Of a stretch of DNA of 64,000 nucleotides, positions 61,089 through 64,000 are shown piece after piece. Position 1 is the first letter of the stretch; the number at the start of each line of letters is the position of its first letter. Under the pieces are notes generated by a model, which saw nothing but the letters and a program-made list of their open reading frames with translations, was not told where the DNA came from and did not search any database. Where the stretch lies: positions 310,001 to 374,000 of the forward strand of contig VWZS01010169.1 in NCBI GenBank assembly GCA_013397075.1, in the 5' to 3' direction. This DNA is from Rhabdornis inornatus. Lineage: Eukaryota; Chordata; Aves; Passeriformes; Rhabdornithidae. Position numbers and translations under genes: made by a program.

Positions 61089-63832
61089 AATCCCTCATAT
61101 CTGTTTAGGGAGTTGACTATACTTGTGAAAATTTAGACTTGTCTTTATAGCAAACGATGGCTGTGAATTGCTTTGGCATATTATCTTCTGTGGACTTACA
61201 ATGTCATTAGTTTATTATCTATTATGCCTCATTAACCATATACAGGTTGCTAAATTATTTAATTTTCATAAATGTAAGCTATCTTTGCATAATTCTAATA
61301 ATTAGAACATTTTGCTTAGAACTTTTCTCTGTCTCAAAGTCAGTGAGAAGAAATTGCCTGTTAATGAGAAAACCTGTTACTATTAGGGAGATATTTCACA
61401 TAGTTTAGTATTTTTCTTGGGGCCCAAGCAGATGTTGAAGGAAGTGAAAATAATAAGATTTTATATTTGTAAATACTAATGCTACTCGTTTTGGGTACAC
61501 TAAGCAAATTCTTACATTTCAAACCTATTGTGTCAGCAATCTTGTTTCCTTGAGTTAGGAGTTTCAGTCTTCTGATAACAGTTCAAGTTGAAAACACGCA
61601 TGTTACAATAAACAAAGCATGAGCTTGGATGTTTAAAATAGACTGTTACAGACATGCTTTACTTTTAAATGGGTTATATATGTACCTGTTGTACTTATCA
61701 TGAAATATTGGGATTTGTCTACATAGAAAAAGTGATATTTGAATAAAATTATCTCAGGGGGAAGTATCAGTAACTTTAATAATGGTTAAAAACAAGGCTA
61801 TTCTTGGCTCTCTTACACATAGTTTCTATTAATTTTCACCAGTCAACACATGATGAGCGGCCTCATAATGTGTCTTGTTAATAAGTTAATAAAGAGCTGT
61901 GAGAAATCAGAAACTTTCAGTCTGCAGTCACACCTAGGTCTATTTGCTTGGAGAGCAGATCAAGAGCTGTTTGGAATAATCACAGTGGTTAGTGAAGCTG
62001 TGAAGCGACACCCATCACCCCAAATCCGTAAGGAGTTTCTATGTATCATAGGATTAGTCAATATCAGTTAAAACTGAGGAATATATTTTAGTTTATTTAA
62101 AATTTCACCTGTTAAAAAGGGTTAATATGTGATAAAAACTAGCACAAAACAAAAAGAAAATGGCTAGACAAGCCTTAGTATTTGAGCTGAATATATAATG
62201 CAAAAAATATAGAAATCAATTATATGACAAAACTAGTTTTATTGTGGTTTCAGTAATTCAGAAGAATAATAACATAGGGAGAAACCCTTTAAAAATGAGA
62301 GATTTTTGATTTGCTATTTCTCTATAAAGCATAGTTTACTTCTGCTAGCCTCCAGCTGAGTTACAGACCAAGAAGGATAAGCACCAAGGACTGCAGTTGT
62401 ACAAAATGTCCTTGTTGAGATAGTGTTTCATCTCTTTTAGATCAGGCTGTATAATATTTGGGCTCAAATAACCTTAAAAATGCTCTGAAATCAACAATGG
62501 TAAAGTCAGTGCTTTCTTATGTTTTGTTATGTCATTTTCTCCTCCTTATTGAACTATACTGAGATATATTTTAAATGTGTGGGTACTCTTCCCATCTAAT
62601 TCATATATGCTCATCTCCTACCCCATGGTCCCCACCCTTCCTTTTAACTTTGGAACAAACAATATGCTTTAGCAAAGGATGAACATTTTGTTTGCCCACT
62701 GTTTTATAGTGTGGTCTTGTCACTGATAAACTTCATTTTCTCAACAAAATGGAATAATCAAAACATTTACATTGGCATTTGGACGTATTTAAGAATTGTG
62801 GGAGGAGGACCAGAATAAGATGTCCAGATGTGAAAGAGTGATGCTTGCAGAGCATTTTGGAGGATAGACCTTTAATGGGATCTTGAACATCACTGATATT
62901 TAAATATGAGTCTGTGAAGAAACCACAGCATTTTTCTTCAGAATTCGTAGACTTAGTTACTTGGTTTAATAGTCATTCTGGCTTGCTATTTCAGTAACTA
63001 TGCTGTAAAAAATAACTGCCCTTAAAAAACCCTTCTTAGGAATGAAATTTTTCATTAGCTCCCTTTAAGTGATTTAAAATAGAAATTATTTTAAGCAAAT
63101 TAAACCAAAGAATGAGTTAATGGAAAAATGATCTGTCATGAGCACATCATGGCCCTCATACCTTCTAAAATACCAAGACCACTTTGAAAAAAAGCCCTGA
63201 GGGCCAGCCTCTTGATTTTAGCCTTATCTTTCCCATAAGAGTATTTATTATATGGAACTGAATTATTTCTTTTTTTCTTTCTCTTTTTTCTTTTTATTTT
63301 TTTTAAACATGAATTACTTGATGTGGTTTTCCTAGAGGGACCTCATGAAGTTTGTGGTAAGCTACTGGTTTCTTGGAATTTAGTCCTTTTTGTACCCTGT
63401 TGGAATTTTAGCTGACCTTATTACGTCTTCCATTAGATAGTATTAGTGTATTTCCCTTTGTGTAGTCAATCATAAATGTAGCAGCAAAATTCTTTTTCTC
63501 TTCCCATTATGTTGAGCTTGCTGATGGCTCCTGCTTTCTGCCTTTCCTGTGCTATGAGCTTCTTCAACCAAGTTCATTTTATGAGAGCCTCCAATTCCTT
63601 CAATTCCTTACTTATTTCCCTTCTGGTAAAAAGCCAATTTAGGACAGCTGGTCCAATAAGTTACTTGGAGACTGCACATTTTCCTTTACATAGTTTTTTG
63701 GTTGTCTAGTATATTTTTCCAAAAAGTTTTGAAGTCACAACCAACAAAATGTTTTTTAATGAAAAATATAAACCTTTTTCTTTAATTCAAAACTGAATGC
63801 TAAAATTCAAGTTCCATCCTCACATTTTTCCC

Positions 63833-64000
63833 TTGCTCCAGCATGGATCCTCCACCTAGTTTACAGTCTTTCAGGATAAACCTGTTCTGACACGGGCTCA
63901 TTGTGGGACACAGTTCCTTAAGGAATATCCACCTGCTCTGGCATGGGGGCCCTCCATGGGTTGCAGTGTGGATATGTGTTCTGCTGTGGTCTTCTCCCTG
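63833..64000 (-). mobile_element. Start of another LTR-like repeat, cut by the window edge
   Basis: Phrases such as GCTCCAGCATGGATCCTCC, ACCTGCTCTGGCATGGGG and CTCCATGGGTTGCAGTG follow the repeating gctcc-agcatgg-tcctcc-gggctgcag pattern found inside avian LTRs of the copy A/B type, read in the copy A orientation. The element continues beyond 64000, so its family and length cannot be settled. Confidence 0.5.

Larger units (their letters stand above)
42372..63829. other. TAFA5 intron 1, 21 kb with simple repeats only
   Basis: AT-rich intron. Local GC-richer patches without a recognised identity lie at about 50930-51110, 51400-51850 and 60230-60480. Open frames reach at most 138 codons (49488-49904) and match nothing known. 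Simple repeats are listed separately. Confidence 0.55.
13735..64000 (+). other. TAFA5: TAFA5 first intron (5' part, continues past window)
   Basis: No acceptor followed by the conserved TAFA domain was seen anywhere downstream; I looked for a frame encoding the start of the shared second exon (Gln-Leu-Ala-Ala-Gly-Thr-Cys) and found none. The first intron is known to be very long in mammalian TAFA5, so an intron of more than 50 kb is expected. It is AT-rich with scattered LTRs, CR1 copies and simple repeats, listed separately. Confidence 0.7.

Noticed and set aside
1..64000. CRISPR arrays, tRNA/rRNA genes, bacterial operons, intact retroviral genes
   Set aside because: None seen: no regular spaced repeats, no tRNA A/B-box genes, no coding density, and only LTRs without internal regions.

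Overview
This window is vertebrate, and almost certainly bird, nuclear DNA. It is AT-rich and intron-like, has no dense gene array, and carries avian repeat hallmarks: CR1 LINE 3' ends whose antisense reads TTTGGGTTGGAAGGGACC next to AGAATCATAGA-type tails, and several solo LTRs of bird endogenous retroviruses. The LTR content suggests a songbird, but that is inference. There is no operon, CRISPR array, tRNA or rRNA gene. Most open frames are chance ORFs in introns, poly-T tracts, GC-rich sequence or LTRs.

The one gene I can support is TAFA5 (FAM19A5), which encodes a secreted chemokine-like brain protein, on the + strand. Its alternative first coding exon lies at 13644-13734. It encodes a hydrophobic N-terminus beginning MQLLKALWALAGAA and ending HSQFLKE, followed by a GT splice donor in phase 1. 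I match this to the short-form N-terminus of vertebrate TAFA5 from memory, not from a search. The exon sits at the 3' edge of a CpG island (about 12150-13600) that is the likely promoter. The island contains a 39-bp minisatellite, a long T tract, an assembly gap of one N and a 15-codon upstream ORF. The shared downstream exons with the cysteine-rich TAFA domain were not found, so everything from 13735 to 64000 reads as the first intron. The first 12 kb is either upstream flank or, if the bird gene is built like the human one, intron of the longer isoform.

Directly after exon 1 the assembly looks wrong. The first 420 bp of the intron (plus 2 exon bases) occur twice (13733-14152 and 14436-14857), differing by one base and one AT dinucleotide. 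The copies are separated by a 63-N gap, a 219-bp GC-rich fragment and a single N. This looks like two alleles assembled in tandem around a hard-to-sequence promoter fragment.

Layout: 1-2.2 kb, an ancient MIR-like SINE and a second copy of its tail; 6.8 kb, CR1; 8.2-8.9 kb, solo LTR with target-site duplication; 12-13.6 kb, CpG island; 13.64 kb, TAFA5 exon; 13.7-14.9 kb, duplication and gap; 15.1-15.35 kb, T-rich tract; 21.6-22.1 kb, old CR1; 22.8-23.8 kb, truncated LTR; 26.4 kb, CR1; 30.0-30.3 kb, GC-rich block; 40.5-42.4 kb, two LTRs of different families; 42.9 kb, long T tract with an N; 63.8-64 kb, the start of another LTR-like repeat. The rest is featureless intron. I saw no new biological system. 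The most useful results are the exon identification, the probable assembly error over it, and the unusual promoter architecture.
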